From NCBI GenBank assembly GCA_030077755.1, contig JAQJZZ010000018.1, positions 1,240,001 through 1,304,000 of the forward strand: 64,000 bases of DNA, given 5' to 3'. Positions 45,510 to 57,035 of this stretch are shown piece after piece; position 1 is the stretch's first letter, and each line of letters opens with the position of its first letter. Made by a program: the position numbers and the translations under genes. Below the pieces are notes generated by a model. That model searched no databases, was not told the DNA's origin, and saw only the letters and a program-made list of their open reading frames with translations. The stretch is from Filosporella fistucella. Taxonomy: Eukaryota; Ascomycota; Leotiomycetes; Helotiales.

Positions 45510-46586
45510 CTAGACCTGGTCCTTGATCGACGCAGGAAGTACTCGGTTCTCAAATTTCCGCATGAGCTTGTTCGTTTGCTCTGCAAGACTGAGAGTTAGG
45601 ATCGTGTGGGGAAGAATTCTCGCCAGATGAGGTAAGAAGCCTTTGTAGATAGCCAAGAAACCCTCGGTCTTCACTGTCTTTGCCAGACAGTCAAATACAC
45701 CCTGATAAAGGTTGCCGTTCTGATTATACATGCGTGACATGATGGTGTCTATTTCAATTAGTCTGGAAGTATAGGGAGATTTTGTATCACTTACCAGGAG
45801 GGTGCATGACACAGCAAACCACGAAACCACTTGCAGTACTACTCGCAAGATGCAAGGCTGGGCCCTCTTCCATTCCCAGATGTTTGACCAACCTCCTCTT
45901 AGCAAAGAAGTAAGTCGGTAATTGTACTGAGCTTCCAAAACCCGTTCTGACCATGGCAGCTCCAACACCTCTATAAAGTCCCTTGAAACCCTCTGACCTG
46001 TAAATTTGTTTCGATCCATCAATGGCATTTTTGTAATTATGTTGTGTTCCTACTGGCGCAAACGGAGAAAAGCTTTGCAGTCTTGTCTTGACCAAGAAGA
46101 ATGGACTTCCGGCAGCTGCGCCCAAAATTCCCGAGGTCGCACCAGAGAAGATGTTGACACCGAGACTTTGTGTTTTGGGATCGGTGTATATGGCACTCGT
46201 AAGGGTTTGCCGGATCGGTTCATAGAAGCCCAACCTGCATCCATTGAGGATCATTTGATATATGTATGCTGCTCCAATACCGCGATAGATACCTCGAAGT
46301 CCTTCATTCCGTACAATCACAGAAACACCATGTATAGGCCCTTTGTACATGCGCGGTTGCAGACCCTTCTCTTGTAGTTCGCCTTGCAATTGCATGCTAT
46401 AAATTATATCAGTGACTGGCCGAATTTGAAAGAGTGGGATGCATGTACCGGATCTTCACTGTCTCAAATGGATGAGTTGCTGTGACAGCTCCGCATGCTG
46501 CTATTCCACCGGCGATGAATGCACTTCGCCCATCAGTACATATAAACAAACAGAGCTTCCAAAACATACCCCAAGGTAGTAGCCAT
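45510..46586 (-). CDS. OAC1: Mitochondrial oxaloacetate/sulfate carrier, OAC1-like
   Basis: Four exons on the minus strand: 46586-46570, 46523-46449, 46396-45795 and 45748-45510, 310 aa. This is a three-repeat mitochondrial carrier. Signature motifs of the type Px[DE]xx[KR]x[KR]Q are seen as HPFETVKIRMQLQ (the first spanning the exon 2-3 junction), SPFFLVKTRLQ and HPPDTIMSRMYNQ (spanning exons 3-4). After the first repeat comes GIGAAYIYQMILNGCRLGFYEPIR, the block that marks the OAC1/SLC25A34-35 group; only part is quoted in the family sense. The exchanger moves oxaloacetate, sulfate and related anions across the inner membrane. The first exon encodes only MATTLG plus two bases, normal for fungal carriers. 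Divergent from SWD2. Confidence 0.9.
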
Positions 46587-47156
46587 TTTGCAATCCCCCT
46601 TCTGCACCTACCCTCAGAGGGGCAACTATGAAGAACCGTATTGCAAAGCCAGCTTCGGAGCTTGTGTAGATTGGAATGAGGCGGGTGGATTTTTATTTGA
46701 TTTGTCAAGTAGGAGAGGCTTTTGAGGCTGACTGTGTTTCCGGCGTGTAAGCCAGAATTTCCTCTTCAAGGGGAATTGGATTCGTAGCTTACTCGTAGCA
46801 AATTCGAGCACAATATTCTAAGCTGGGAAACTTTTACTGTCGATTGGTTTGACGGCATACCGTCTGCAACGACAGGGACCCTTCCCCCGTTCCGGCTTCG
46901 GAACCGAGACATTCCAATGCCTTTGGTAGACTTTGGATCAGTCAGGGGGGTGCATGTAACAAGTTCGAGATTTTGTCGCTAAATGACTTCCAAACACGAC
47001 TGTTCAAAACAATTCCATGTATGTGGTGAATTGTCAGATAGTACATTCGTCTCCTCATTTCAGGATCATAGTATGATCACAATTAAACCATCAAGTTGAT
47101 GAAACAGAAATCATCTTCCTATACTTTACAGCCACATCCTCTTAGTAAATCTGAAA
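46587..47156. promoter_or_regulatory. Divergent promoter region of OAC1 and SWD2
   Basis: 570 bases between divergent starts, with no coding exon and no distinct repeat. Confidence 0.5.
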
Positions 47157-48423
47157 ATGTCTTCGACTCCTATGGCACTTGATTCACCTCTGCCAAATGG
47201 CCTGGGGGCGAAAACAAATGGTGTACAGCCAACAGCACCAGTATCAGAAACAATTTCCTTTTATCGACCAACCAAGGTAATATCATCTTCATATTTCATC
47301 AATTCAAACTGCTGACTTATGTAGCACTATTCTCGTACACCTTCCTCATCATCTTCTCATGCGCCTGCTAGATCTTCAGGTCCAACTACAATCACATCCT
47401 TGGATTTTGATGACGAGGGTGCTCTCCTCCTCACTTCTGAGACGGATAATACCATGCAAATATATACTGTCAAAGATGGGAAACATTCCAAACCGCTTCT
47501 CAGTCAGAAATATGGCGTTTCCCACGCGATGTTTGGCCATGCTACAGGGTGCATTATTCATGCCAGTACAATGGTAAACCGTACGACTCCTTTCTCTCGT
47601 TATAGGAATGCAAACTCACTTGGACCCAGATACAATCAGATATCTTTCAACCCATGACAATTCATATATCAGGTACTTTGAGGGCCACGAGCAGAACGTC
47701 ACGTGCCTGGCTCTCCATCCTGGCCAGGATAATTTCCTTTCTTGCAGCGAAGACAACACCCTTCGAATCTGGGATGCTGCCACAAAGAATGCTCTGGGAC
47801 GCCTTGATTTACACGGTGCTTATTTGTCATCTTGGGACCCATCAGGACAGGTTTTCGCGGTTGCCTCCCCTACCACTGCATCTATCCTGCTTTACGATTA
47901 TCGCAATTATGATAAAGCACCCTTTTTGACCATCGATATGATGCCCCATTCTGGAAGTATGCCAAAGACGTTATCCAGAGGTTGGAACAAAATCGAATTT
48001 TCAAACGATGGCAAGCATCTTCTACTGGGAACCACGGGTCAATCGCATTTCTTGCTCGATGCTTTTGATGGCAAAGTCAAGGTAACATTACGACGAGAAC
48101 GAGGAGCTGTTAGGAGACTAGCTGCGGGTGATCATAACTCTGAAAATTTAGATCCTACCTCTCACGAATATTTATTCCCAAGCACTGGCGATTGCTGTTT
48201 CACACCCGACGGACGCTATGTTCTGAGTGGAAACAAGCAACAGAACGTGCTGGTATGGGATACTTTGCAAGCCTCTCAGGCATCTAGAGGGGTCCTTTCG
48301 CCAATTCATGAGCTGGATTATAAAGGTGACTCGGCAATAATAACATTCAATCCCCGTAGCAACTTCTTTGCCACTGCCGACAGAGAAGTCGTATTTTGGA
48401 TGCCGGATATGTCATTGGCGTGA
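47157..48423 (+). CDS. SWD2: WD40 protein SWD2 (COMPASS / cleavage-polyadenylation factor subunit)
   Basis: Three exons, 47157-47276, 47325-47565 and 47630-48423, 384 aa. The WD40 propeller includes SLDFDDEGALLLTSETDNT, DTIRYLSTHDNSYIRYFEGH, LRIWDAATKNALG, FSNDGKHLLLGTTGQSHFLL, CCFTPDGRYVLSGNKQQN and FFATADREVVFWMPD. The STHDNSYIRYFEGHE block is diagnostic of SWD2. The protein links histone H3K4 methylation and RNA 3'-end formation. Intron 2 is uncertain: the obvious donor ATG|GTAAAC (47574) is out of phase with the required frame, so I used the upstream A|GTACAA with the acceptor CCCAG at 47629, preceded by a CTCAC branch site. The N-terminal extension of about 40 residues is Pro/Thr/Ser-rich. 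Confidence 0.88.
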
Positions 48424-48932
48424 AACAGACACGAATGGTAACAAGGGTGTGTATCTCGTGATCAGGAAAGTGTGGATTGCAGGCCTTGGAGTTCAAGGAG
48501 TTAGAAGGATGGTCGTGCTGTGCGTAGCTTACCATGAGCTCTCGCCTTGGTCGCTCCAACTTAGTACAGATGAAATGGATTCGGCTTGCATTTGGAGAGA
48601 CGCAGGAAAATGGTGTCATGGTACAAATATCCTGCGGGGCGGCTTGAATTAGGCCTGTCAATGTGAGGATGGTAATGAATGTCCTATATGGATAGTTCTC
48701 AGACGTTGAAGCAAAAGTATCATTGGAAATAATACAGAAGTAATACGTCCGATCGGTACACCGTTTGTGTGAGATATATGCAGCGATATCAAATGGGAAG
48801 CTGCAACGAATTAATACATCTGCCAATGTTGATGTTTGTTCTAGTATCCAGGAAAGTCATATATAGGTAAGTACGGCAGAACCTAATATTTTGTCCTCTA
48901 CATGATCTATCTATGTGCACACCCAGAATGCT
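48424..48932. other. Convergent intergenic region
   Basis: 3' flanks of SWD2 and the DUF1308 gene. Short frames here look like chance. Confidence 0.5.
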
Positions 48933-50491
48933 CTACGATTTACCATTAAGCCCCCGGCGTTGTTTCTCTTTTCCAACAAGCGATCTCGAGGATGAAGACA
49001 GCCAAATATCTGGCCCGGCGGTATCTTCATCCTCCCGGTTTTCTTCAATGGTCGACTCGATGTCTTTTGCAACGCTACCGTTACTGCTGATCGTCGTCAG
49101 TCCTGTTTTCCACCCGTAAAAGAAGACCGATTGATTTATTGAGGTCAATTTTTCGGCCACCTTCGCCGCAATTGGAGGTAAAGTTGATTGCATATAGGAA
49201 ATGTCTTCATCTACAACTTCGATAGGGAGTGCCCATTCTGAAGGGATAGAATAATCAGATAACTCCTGAAACCTGCTCAAAGTTTCTTGTTGGCTCAGGC
49301 GCCCGTTGCCATCGGGCTGAAGCATCAGTTTTGCCCTCTTTCTTTCGTTCTCCGTTCCAATTATTTCGATAATTTCCTGCATTCGCACAGCAGCTGCACG
49401 CGTGCAAACTAGCTTTCGTGATCCACAAGCTGGCCATAAGCTGTTGGGTAATAAGCGGTCTTCCGCCTCGATTCTTATTTGTCTGGAAATATCTTTATTA
49501 TGCCAATCTTCCGGTTCCACTCTACCATGAGATAAATCACTTGCAAAAGCAAGAAGAATTGTACAATCAACATTTAAGATATCAGAAAATGAATAAAATC
49601 GATCAGCCGCAAGTCGATCTACGACATTGTCGACAGGTATGATTGCGGAAGGTATTGCGTCCATAGGCTCAACCAGTACGCCAAGTGCTCGTATTTTTCT
49701 CAAGATATTGGCAACAACTTCTGATTCCGGCTCTGCCTTTATCCTTGGAAGGACGAGTCTGACTTTTGGATGTCGGTATCTAACACATGTTGAACGAGAT
49801 GCCTTAATGAGAGCCTCGACTTGTTTGAAGAGACCTTGAGGATCGTCATCTTGATTCAAATCTAGATCGTCTTCGCTGTCATTGTCAGAATCGACCCAAC
49901 CTGCTTTTGCGAGGTCCCAAATTATCCTTTTCTCGGTAACAGACGATACTTTAATCCATTCCAGGCCATCTTCTGATACAATATCTACCAATGCACTATG
50001 TGTTCTATGGGCCGTCCCAGTCATTGGTATTCTCCCATTTATAAAGGAAGCATTTTGACCTGGTATCCAATAAAATCTTTTGCCTAGAGCTGTGACACTG
50101 GAGCAAGTTTTGGCTGTTGACCATACGGCATCATAGAAGGAGAGATTCGATGATCGTAGCGCGTGTTTCGTTTTGGGATTTGCCGGATCCGCTTTTGACA
50201 GCTGTAAACGTTATTAATGAGCTCGAGTTACTCATGCACAGTGTGTGGAAATACCTTCGTTAACAGTTTCAACTCAGCTTGGAGACCTCCTTTAAATGTT
50301 CTCATTTCGACTTGAGTATTTCTCCGTAAGTGCTTGAGACGCTTCTGGAACTGCTCCAGCTCTCCTAGGAGAGCTGAACATCTCTGCTGCATTTCAGAAG
50401 CAAGAGCTGCAGTTTCTTGAGGAGAATCTAAGATGTCAAGGCTAGCTACCTCGTCCGCGACGAGTGACGCAGCGACAGCCTTGTCCTTCAT
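48933..50491 (-). CDS. DUF1308 (UPF0415/C7orf25-like) protein
   Basis: Two exons on the minus strand, 50491-50255 and 50201-48933, 501 aa. Exon 1 encodes a helical N-terminus with EMQQRCSALLGELEQFQKRL, then KLLTK joins LSKADPANPKTKHALRSSNL. The central block SFYDAVWSTAKTCSSV is characteristic of this eukaryote-wide family, and later NVDCTILLAFASDLSHG (about 285-305) contains the aspartate of a PIN-like fold. A Ser- and Asp/Glu-rich stretch (DSDNDSEDDLDLNQDDDP) interrupts the middle. The C-terminus is charged. The function is unknown in fungi; the PIN-like fold suggests nucleic acid binding or cleavage, which is inference. Divergent from the SRP9 gene over about 1.1 kb. Confidence 0.82.
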
Positions 50492-51569
50492 GGCTGATTG
50501 CTGGAGAATGATCTGAATTATGGATCGTGAATGAGACGTTGGATTTCAATCAACGAGTACGTGTTCGAGTTGCAATGAATGTGAAGAAAGAATACAGGAG
50601 CTCAACTAGACAAGGCTGGTCGAGTCATTAATTTTCGAAGTGCAAGGCTTCGCACGAATGTGGGGTGCCGACATTAGCCCGAGCTTCTAGGTCCCAGATT
50701 GAGGGCAACATTCCCTAGAGTTTCAATACCGAGGAGTAAGTTTTGACTAGCTATTTTATTCTCTTCATTCATTAAAAGTAGAAAATCGGGTAACGCTGCA
50801 GCTCACGTATCTTCTTAATCGCAAATACAGGATAGACATCAGGGATCGAGTATCTGGATTTATTCTTCTTCAGTAGCCTCGGCCGTTGCTTCAATATTTA
50901 TAAATGCTATATCATTTAGAATTTAGAGCAATTTTCAAGAAATTTGATTTATTAGATCGAGTGACAGTCATTCAGTGCGAGGGAAGAACAGCTCTATATT
51001 ACTGTAGTCAGCATCATAGAAGCGTATTTGATTACCAGCTAGAAACTATTTTGTGAAATACACTTTGATACTTTTTTAGTCCAATTTTCTCTTAATTCAG
51101 GCAACTTATCATAGCATAGGTAAGCCATGCTTGGACCCTGGCTTGTGAAAGTTCAAGAATACCATTACAAACTTCTCAGCCTGTTTTATGTAATTTCTAT
51201 TCATAGTTGGCAGAGCTTGGATGGTTCCAAGTGAGGAAATGTTGACTCTTTCGAGCGTTTTACCCCCAGAATGGTGCACATGCTAAAATCAGGGACTGTA
51301 GAGTAAGATCAGATCTTGGATGGGCGAGGCCTCTGGCATTGATATATTTATCTGAGTGCGAGTAACAGGATTGTTTTGAAAGTGAGTTCGAAGTCGACAA
51401 CCAACTCGCTTGTCGAATCTGCCCCACATTTCGACTTTCAGCCTTATTTTCCCCACCATCAAACCGACCTTGGACATGTAGGTACCTACTGTCTTTCAAT
51501 TACAGCACGCGATACCTCCTAAAGTGACAACCATAGATATCTGCTGCGTTCGCAGATTGAACTTTCACC
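50492..51569. promoter_or_regulatory. Divergent promoter region of the DUF1308 and SRP9 genes
   Basis: About 1.1 kb, AT-rich in the middle, with no supported exon or RNA gene. Confidence 0.5.
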
Positions 51570-52089
51570 ATGCCATACCTCACCACCGCCCAACAATGGC
51601 TCACTCAATCCGCTCTCCTCCTACAAGCCCGCCCCTCCACTGTGCATCTCTCTCCTTTCAGCATCACCTCCCCAGCTAACTCCCTGGCAGACCCGCATAA
51701 CAAGCAAGTACACCATCGCGCCCCTCACAGAAGCATCAAAGACCAAGAGTGCCACTGAAAGCAACACACCAGCTGCGGACGCACCTAGAGCAACACTGAC
51801 TCTGAAAACCTACGACCCAGTTTCTGGCGCAACTCTCAAATACAGCACGAATAAGGCCGCTGAAGTATCGCGACTGATACAGATCTTAGGAAGATTGGCG
51901 AGACCGATGGCTGGTCTGCCGGAGCTAAAGGAAGAAGTCCCTGTTACTGCAGCAGATGGCATTGCAAATAGTGGACCTGGTGCTCCGGCCGTGGAAAGTG
52001 CACCTGCTTTGGGAGCGGGGAAGGGAAATGCTGGAGGTGCTGGGCAGGGACAAAGTGGGAAGAAAGGAAAGAAAAAGGGCAAGAAATAA
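51570..52089 (+). CDS. SRP21: Signal recognition particle 9/21 kDa subunit
   Basis: Two exons, 51570-51641 and 51691-52089, 156 aa. It begins MPYLTTAQQWLTQSALLLQA, the SRP9 N-terminal helix, and joins RPSTTRITSKYTIAP across the splice. The beta-sheet block ATLTLKTYDPVSGATLKYS and the helix AAEVSRLIQILGRLARPMAG complete the SRP9 fold. A Gly/Lys-rich tail (GKGNAGGAGQGQSGKKGKK) follows, typical of the fungal SRP21 form that pairs with SRP14 in the Alu domain. The particle slows translation and delivers secretory ribosomes to the ER. The gene reads in phase only when the 49-base intron is removed. Confidence 0.92.
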
Positions 52090-52563
52090 GATGGAGTTGT
52101 TGACTAATGGAATCTTGAGGATTTTCGTAGCCAAATGAGGACGAAGCATATCGTTAGACCCATTGCGGTCGACTATGGAATCATTTCGCAGCACACTCAA
52201 GTATGCATGCATGGCATGGAGTTCCGGGGGCAAAGCATTCTTGAAATATGGGTAGACACGGCCAGCAGATACCCTCGGAACCAAATCAAAGACACATCAT
52301 GACTGTTCAGTACTTTCATTGTAGGCTCAACTATCTTCGTTACCTATCCTATCCTCATCACCTGACCCATATCCATATCCATATCCACCTATACTCCATG
52401 AACGCCAGCAATGACAAACGTCTTAATCCAGAAAGTGTGTGCACCCGGCAGCCTCGCCATCTATGCAAGAACCTATGAGAAGAGAAGATATGCAATGCAA
52501 AAATTATACAAAGTCGAGATACCAACGCCAATGAAGCCCAGAATTAATACAGAAGAACAGCAT
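52090..52563. other. Convergent intergenic region
   Basis: 3' flanks of SRP21 and RNR2. An ATATCC tandem repeat (three copies) is at about 52369-52387. Nothing else seen. Confidence 0.5.
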
Positions 52564-53989
52564 CTAGAAGTCTTCATCGAAATTGAAGTCACCTCCGTTC
52601 TCTGCTTTTGCCTCGGTTTGTGCCTCAGTATCTTCGTGCTTCTTCTGAGTGCCAGCCATGACACCGGCCTTTTGATAATCACCGACACGCTTCTCGAAGA
52701 AGTTTGTCTTGCCGGCGAGAGAAATGTTCTCCATGAAGTCGAATGGATTTGCTGATTTGTACACCTTCTCATTGCCGAGAGCGAGGAGGAGACGATCAGC
52801 AACAAACTCGATATATTGCTTCATGAGATTGGAGTTCATTCCGAGGAGAGCACATGGAAGAGCCTCGGTCAAGAACTCTTGCTCGATTTCAACCGCCTCG
52901 GTAATGACGTCTTGGACAGCTTGCTTGCTTGGGCGGTGCTTCAGATGAGAGAAGAGGAGGCAAGCAAAGTCAGTGTGAAGACCCTCATCACGGGAGATGA
53001 GTTCATTGGAGAAGGTAAGACCAGCCATCAAGCCACGCTTCTTCAACCAGAAGATGGAGGCAAATGAACCACTGAAGAAGATACCCTCCACAGCTGCGAA
53101 TGCGACCAAACGTTGTGCGAATGTGGAATTCTTGTCTTGGATCCATCGCACAGCCCAGTCGGCCTTCTTCTTGATGCAAGGAACTATCGGCGTGTTAGGA
53201 TATCAATCGCGTGGATGTACGCGTCAAACTTACTGGTCTCGATGGCATTGAAAAGGTATGTACGTTGTGCTTGCTCCTTGATGTATGTATCGATCAAGAG
53301 GGAATATGTTTCGGAATGGATGTTCTCCATCATGATTTGGAAGCCATAGAAGCAGCGAGCCTCAGGAATTTGGACTTCACCGCTGAAACGCTCAACGAGG
53401 TTCTCGTTCACGATTCCATCAGATGCTGCGAAGAATGCAAGGACGTGGGAAATAAAGTAGCGCTCGTCGTCATTGAGCTTGTTGTTCCAGTCATGAAGAT
53501 CCTTGGAAAGATCAATCTCCTCTGCAGTCCAGAAAGATGCCTCGGCCTTCTTGTACATCTGCCAGATCTGTTGTAGAGTTAGACAATGCCCAACCACTTT
53601 ACGCGTAACGCGACGGGATTAACGCGACTGACCTCATGGTACTTGATGGGGAAAAGAACGAAACGGTGAGGGTTCTCTTGGAGAAGAGGCTCATCTGCTT
53701 CCTCTGCCTTGATTGTAGGTGCGACGACAACTGTCTTGACTTCCTCGACCACTGGCTTCTTGATTTCGATGTCGGTGACAACTGGCGCGTTGGAATCGAC
53801 AGGGACGTTCTCCTTGCCGACGGCGGCGAAGTCAATCTTCTTCGCAGGAGAATCGCTTATATTGAGGCCTTCAATGGCAGACGCAGCCTGTCGGATTTCA
53901 TGTTAGCAAAGTGTTGACGCGACGGACACCTTCGAGTAAGTGGCAAAATGGGAAGTTACCTTCTTCGATGGGGTGATCTGAGTAGACAT
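52564..53989 (-). CDS. RNR2: Ribonucleotide reductase small subunit (R2)
   Basis: Four exons on the minus strand: 53989-53960, 53887-53633, 53567-53234 and 53183-52564, 412 aa, all phase-consistent. Di-iron ligands and the radical site are visible: D145 in AASDG, E176 and H179 with radical Tyr183 in MENIHSETY, then VEGIFFSG (Glu) and ISRDEGLH (Glu and His). The C-terminal NFDEDF tail is the docking peptide for the large subunit. R2 supplies the tyrosyl radical for making dNTPs in S phase and after DNA damage. Exon 2 is a disordered 85-residue N-terminal extension. ACGCGA/ACGCGT sites are dense in introns 1-3 and near the promoter (see separate entries), suggesting MBF-type cell-cycle control. 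Confidence 0.97.
53219..53922. promoter_or_regulatory. Cluster of MCB-like sites in RNR2 introns 1-3
   Basis: ACGCGA at 53917-53922 is in intron 1. ACGCGT at 53601-53606 and ACGCGA at 53608-53613 and 53622-53627 are in intron 2. ACGCGT at 53219-53224 is in intron 3. Each of the three introns thus carries at least one MBF-type core. Function is inferred. Confidence 0.5.
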
Positions 53990-55161
53990 TGTGTCTGTAA
54001 TGTTGAGGAGGAATGTATTGAAGAAGATGAAAGGCAATTGAGAAGGGAGATGGTCAAGTAGAGGAGTTGGCGTTGGGTTGCTTGAAGGAAAGATGGGAAG
54101 TGTATTGACTTTTAAGTGCAAAATGGAAAGCGCGTTCTTAGCGCGTTCGCGCTTTCCAGTTTTGTCACGTCGTTTTTGCGAGGCTGGGAAGGGCTCATGC
54201 AAGGTAACAGGGTAGGGATCTTGACCAATAAGAACGCCAATTTTAATCAGATCCTGTTTCTGAAAAGTTATCTGATCTTAATCCATGTCTAAACCTGCAG
54301 CGCCTGATTTCAATTGGGGATGGCTTTGTTATGGTGGAGCTTTTGTAGTCAGAGTTGATTCAGTTTCAGTTTATCATGCCGTGTTTTCTGACCTGACGGG
54401 GAGTTCTTGAAGACCGAAGTCGGATCATTTTTGTTCTACGGAAGGCGAATGCTCAGTCTGTTGAGCTGGTTCTCGTGTTTTCCCCGTGAAATTGATGCGC
54501 CAGCCAAATTTAACGCTCCTTGTAAGTGCTCTGATTTTCTCTGGATCCGAACAAGCAACATCCGAGCTCATTTTGTTCAGAAACCAATGGGCCAGCCAGC
54601 TTGGGGGCACTTCGAGCACTTTGAATCATCAATTCTCTACCGAACGGCACCAATTTTGTCGTCTCTTATCTTTCCATTCCTTCATAAACCTGTTTCACGT
54701 GGGGAAAACAATGGCGTTTATCCGACCGCGGATTCATGAACATTGCAGCTTACCTGTAACCTGGCTAGTTTGAAATGAATTTGCACAAAATTAACACCCC
54801 TACGGGAAAATTAAGTGTGCTACAAGTGCCTCTTGAAAGTAGTCAAGATTTTAGGACAACTACAGAAGTTTTGATCCGACTTGAAATCCTCGCGCTATGG
54901 TGTATATCGTGAGATCCGATCGTGATTGAGTGCAATACCGTAGAGAAGAGCTCAACAGGATTTCAAACTGACCACACCTAGGGGTATGGATATCATATTT
55001 TATTTTGTTCATCATACAAGCGGGTATCTGTCTAGAGACCACAGAGAGAACACATCGAAAAAAGCAACGCAGACGCTATCAAATACGCAAAGCTATAAGT
55101 CCATTGAGCCAAAATGCCAGTCACAATATCTCCTCTCCTTCAGAAAATTATTAAGCAACAA
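53990..55161. promoter_or_regulatory. RNR2 promoter and 3' flank of the DUF4112 gene
   Basis: About 1.17 kb. The inverted repeat at 54125-54157 and a CCAAT at 54224-54228 lie in the likely RNR2 promoter. The distal part is AT-rich and shows no gene. Confidence 0.55.
54125..54157. promoter_or_regulatory. Perfect inverted repeat in the RNR2 promoter
   Basis: GGAAAGCGCG (54125-54134) and CGCGCTTTCC (54148-54157) are perfect 10-base arms around 13 bases that include another GCGCG. The arms resemble E2F/MBF sites (TTTSGCGC). It lies about 136-168 bases upstream of the RNR2 start. Confidence 0.6.
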
Positions 55162-56227
55162 TCAACGTCTGCCTTTTTGTATAGTAGATTTGTTGCGACG
55201 AGGCTCATCGGGGAGTGGTCCATCTTCAGGTCTCCGTTCTCCTCGTTCAATATCTGGCTGTCTTGTCTTATTGAAGTAGCCATTGCCATTACTCCCATTT
55301 TGTGTTCCCTGCCCGTTCGGTGGAGCTGAAGAATATTGAGGTAGAGCTTCTTGCTGATCGAAGACATCGGGATCCGTAGGGTCAATGGGTGGGGTGCTGT
55401 GGCCAGATGCTTTGAGAGCTTTGTGTCCCTTTTCACGTAGGAATTTCTCCAATTCGACAGCATTTCTGGTGTTCGCTCGAAACAGGGCCTGGAAAAATGT
55501 TAGCATTTACCGTGCCTCAGATCCTCAGATCCTCGAATCTAAAACTCACATCACAAATATCTCCACTACAACCAGTTAGCATAACATTCGAATAGAATGT
55601 GAAATAGAAAGCAAAGGGAGACCTCTCTGGAGCTGATAACACTAGCTTCACAGCGAATTCCTATAGAGAACATTGAAAATGGTTGCTTACACGAATGGCA
55701 CGAGGCCGACTGCGAAATCCAAAATAATGTTGAACATCATCTTCGATTTGACTGCCGCAGGGAGGCCTCCTTCGACTTGTTGGCAAGTTCGCAGAACCAT
55801 CATGGCCATAAAGGCATCAATCACATCTCCAACTCTATGAACATGAATTAGTAACGGTCGGAATGATTGGATGATATGCTTACACCGGAAGAATGCCAAT
55901 AACGCTGCTCCATCCGAACCTGATTCCACAACAGTTGAAAAGACTCATATCCAATCTATATGCTCGCCTCTTAACTTTGGTAAGAACCTTCGCATCATGC
56001 TCGGATATTCCTGGAGGCAGGGCCTTGCGACGCTTCTTGACCTTGCCACTGCTGGAGGGTCTGCCGTCAAGTCGGGTAGCAGGAACGGTCTCGAAGTATG
56101 GATCCTGATGAATTGTTAGTTGAGCCAGGCCCGGGGACCTGTGGCTACTCACATCTTTGCCGAAGTTATTCTGCAGATTCTCCCCTAGCAGCTTCTTTCC
56201 AATGAATTTGGCGATTAGACTCGTCAT
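55162..56227 (-). CDS. DUF4112 membrane-associated protein
   Basis: Five exons on the minus strand: 56227-56153, 56104-55884, 55834-55691, 55565-55550 (16 bases) and 55488-55162, 260 aa. The DUF4112 core spans about 65-165 and includes RLDMSLFNCCGIRFGWSSVIG, VVGDVIDAFMAMMVLRTCQQ and FAVGLVPFVGDICDALFRAN; the last block exists only after the 16-base microexon VGDICD is included, which fixes the model. Two conserved Gly-Asp motifs (VGD twice) sit in hydrophobic helices. The C-terminus is a proline- and charge-rich tail. The family is found in bacteria and fungi and is probably membrane-associated; its role is unknown. Introns 2 and 3 have tandem donors (GTGTAAGC). Confidence 0.87.
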
Positions 56228-57035
56228 GATTGTAGTATTGGTTTTATGTTAGTGCTGTAGGAATGTGGTGGATGAGGCCTTTTAGTAGTAAAGGACTTCT
56301 GCGGGTACGAATTCCAGGCTGTGGCAATGATAAGCCTCTGCTTTGAATGGGTTGTTGAAGCTGCGATTGAGTGGTTGGCGCTGATTTGCTTTTTGAAACA
56401 GTGTCGCGCGTAAGTACTATTTTGGGTTCATTTGACAACGACAAACGCTGGTTTGAATCATCGAGAGGGAGAGGGGTCACAATCAATTTATAGAAACTGG
56501 AGAGCTGGAACGGAATTCACCCTAAAGCTTGATTGATGCAAGTTATGACTAGCTAATTGTAGGTAGTTGAGATCGATAGACAGTGGTGCAGGAGATATTC
56601 AGGTTTGAAAGCTCAGCCCCTTGCCGAGTGCAGAGGTACAACGTCATATCCATTCCACCGCCAAAAGTCTCCACCAGCCACAACAAGATCTTCTGACCCT
56701 GGATTGGGCTATTCAAGCCACAACAGCACAGCCACAATCGTTGTCCAGACTGGAACACCATCGCTGCTATCCAACAGGCGCGATCGCTGCAGACAACTCC
56801 ACTAGCCAACTGTATCTTTCGACTTCAGCAAGTCCAGAAGATTATCAACACGACTCAAAGTCACACCATACTACATCACACCCAACAGAATAGAACAGAA
56901 CAGACATCGCCACAATTCCCCATCTGAACAGCAGCGTTTCAGCCTCAGCTCTCTCCGCACGCTTAGAGCTCCGGACTGCGCATTTCCCACGCCTTACATC
57001 CCGAGTCGTGGATATGCTGGTAAAAGCAAGACAAC
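56228..57035. promoter_or_regulatory. Divergent promoter region of the DUF4112 and DCP2 genes
   Basis: About 800 bases with no supported exon; the DCP2-proximal 150 bases probably form its 5' leader. Confidence 0.5.
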
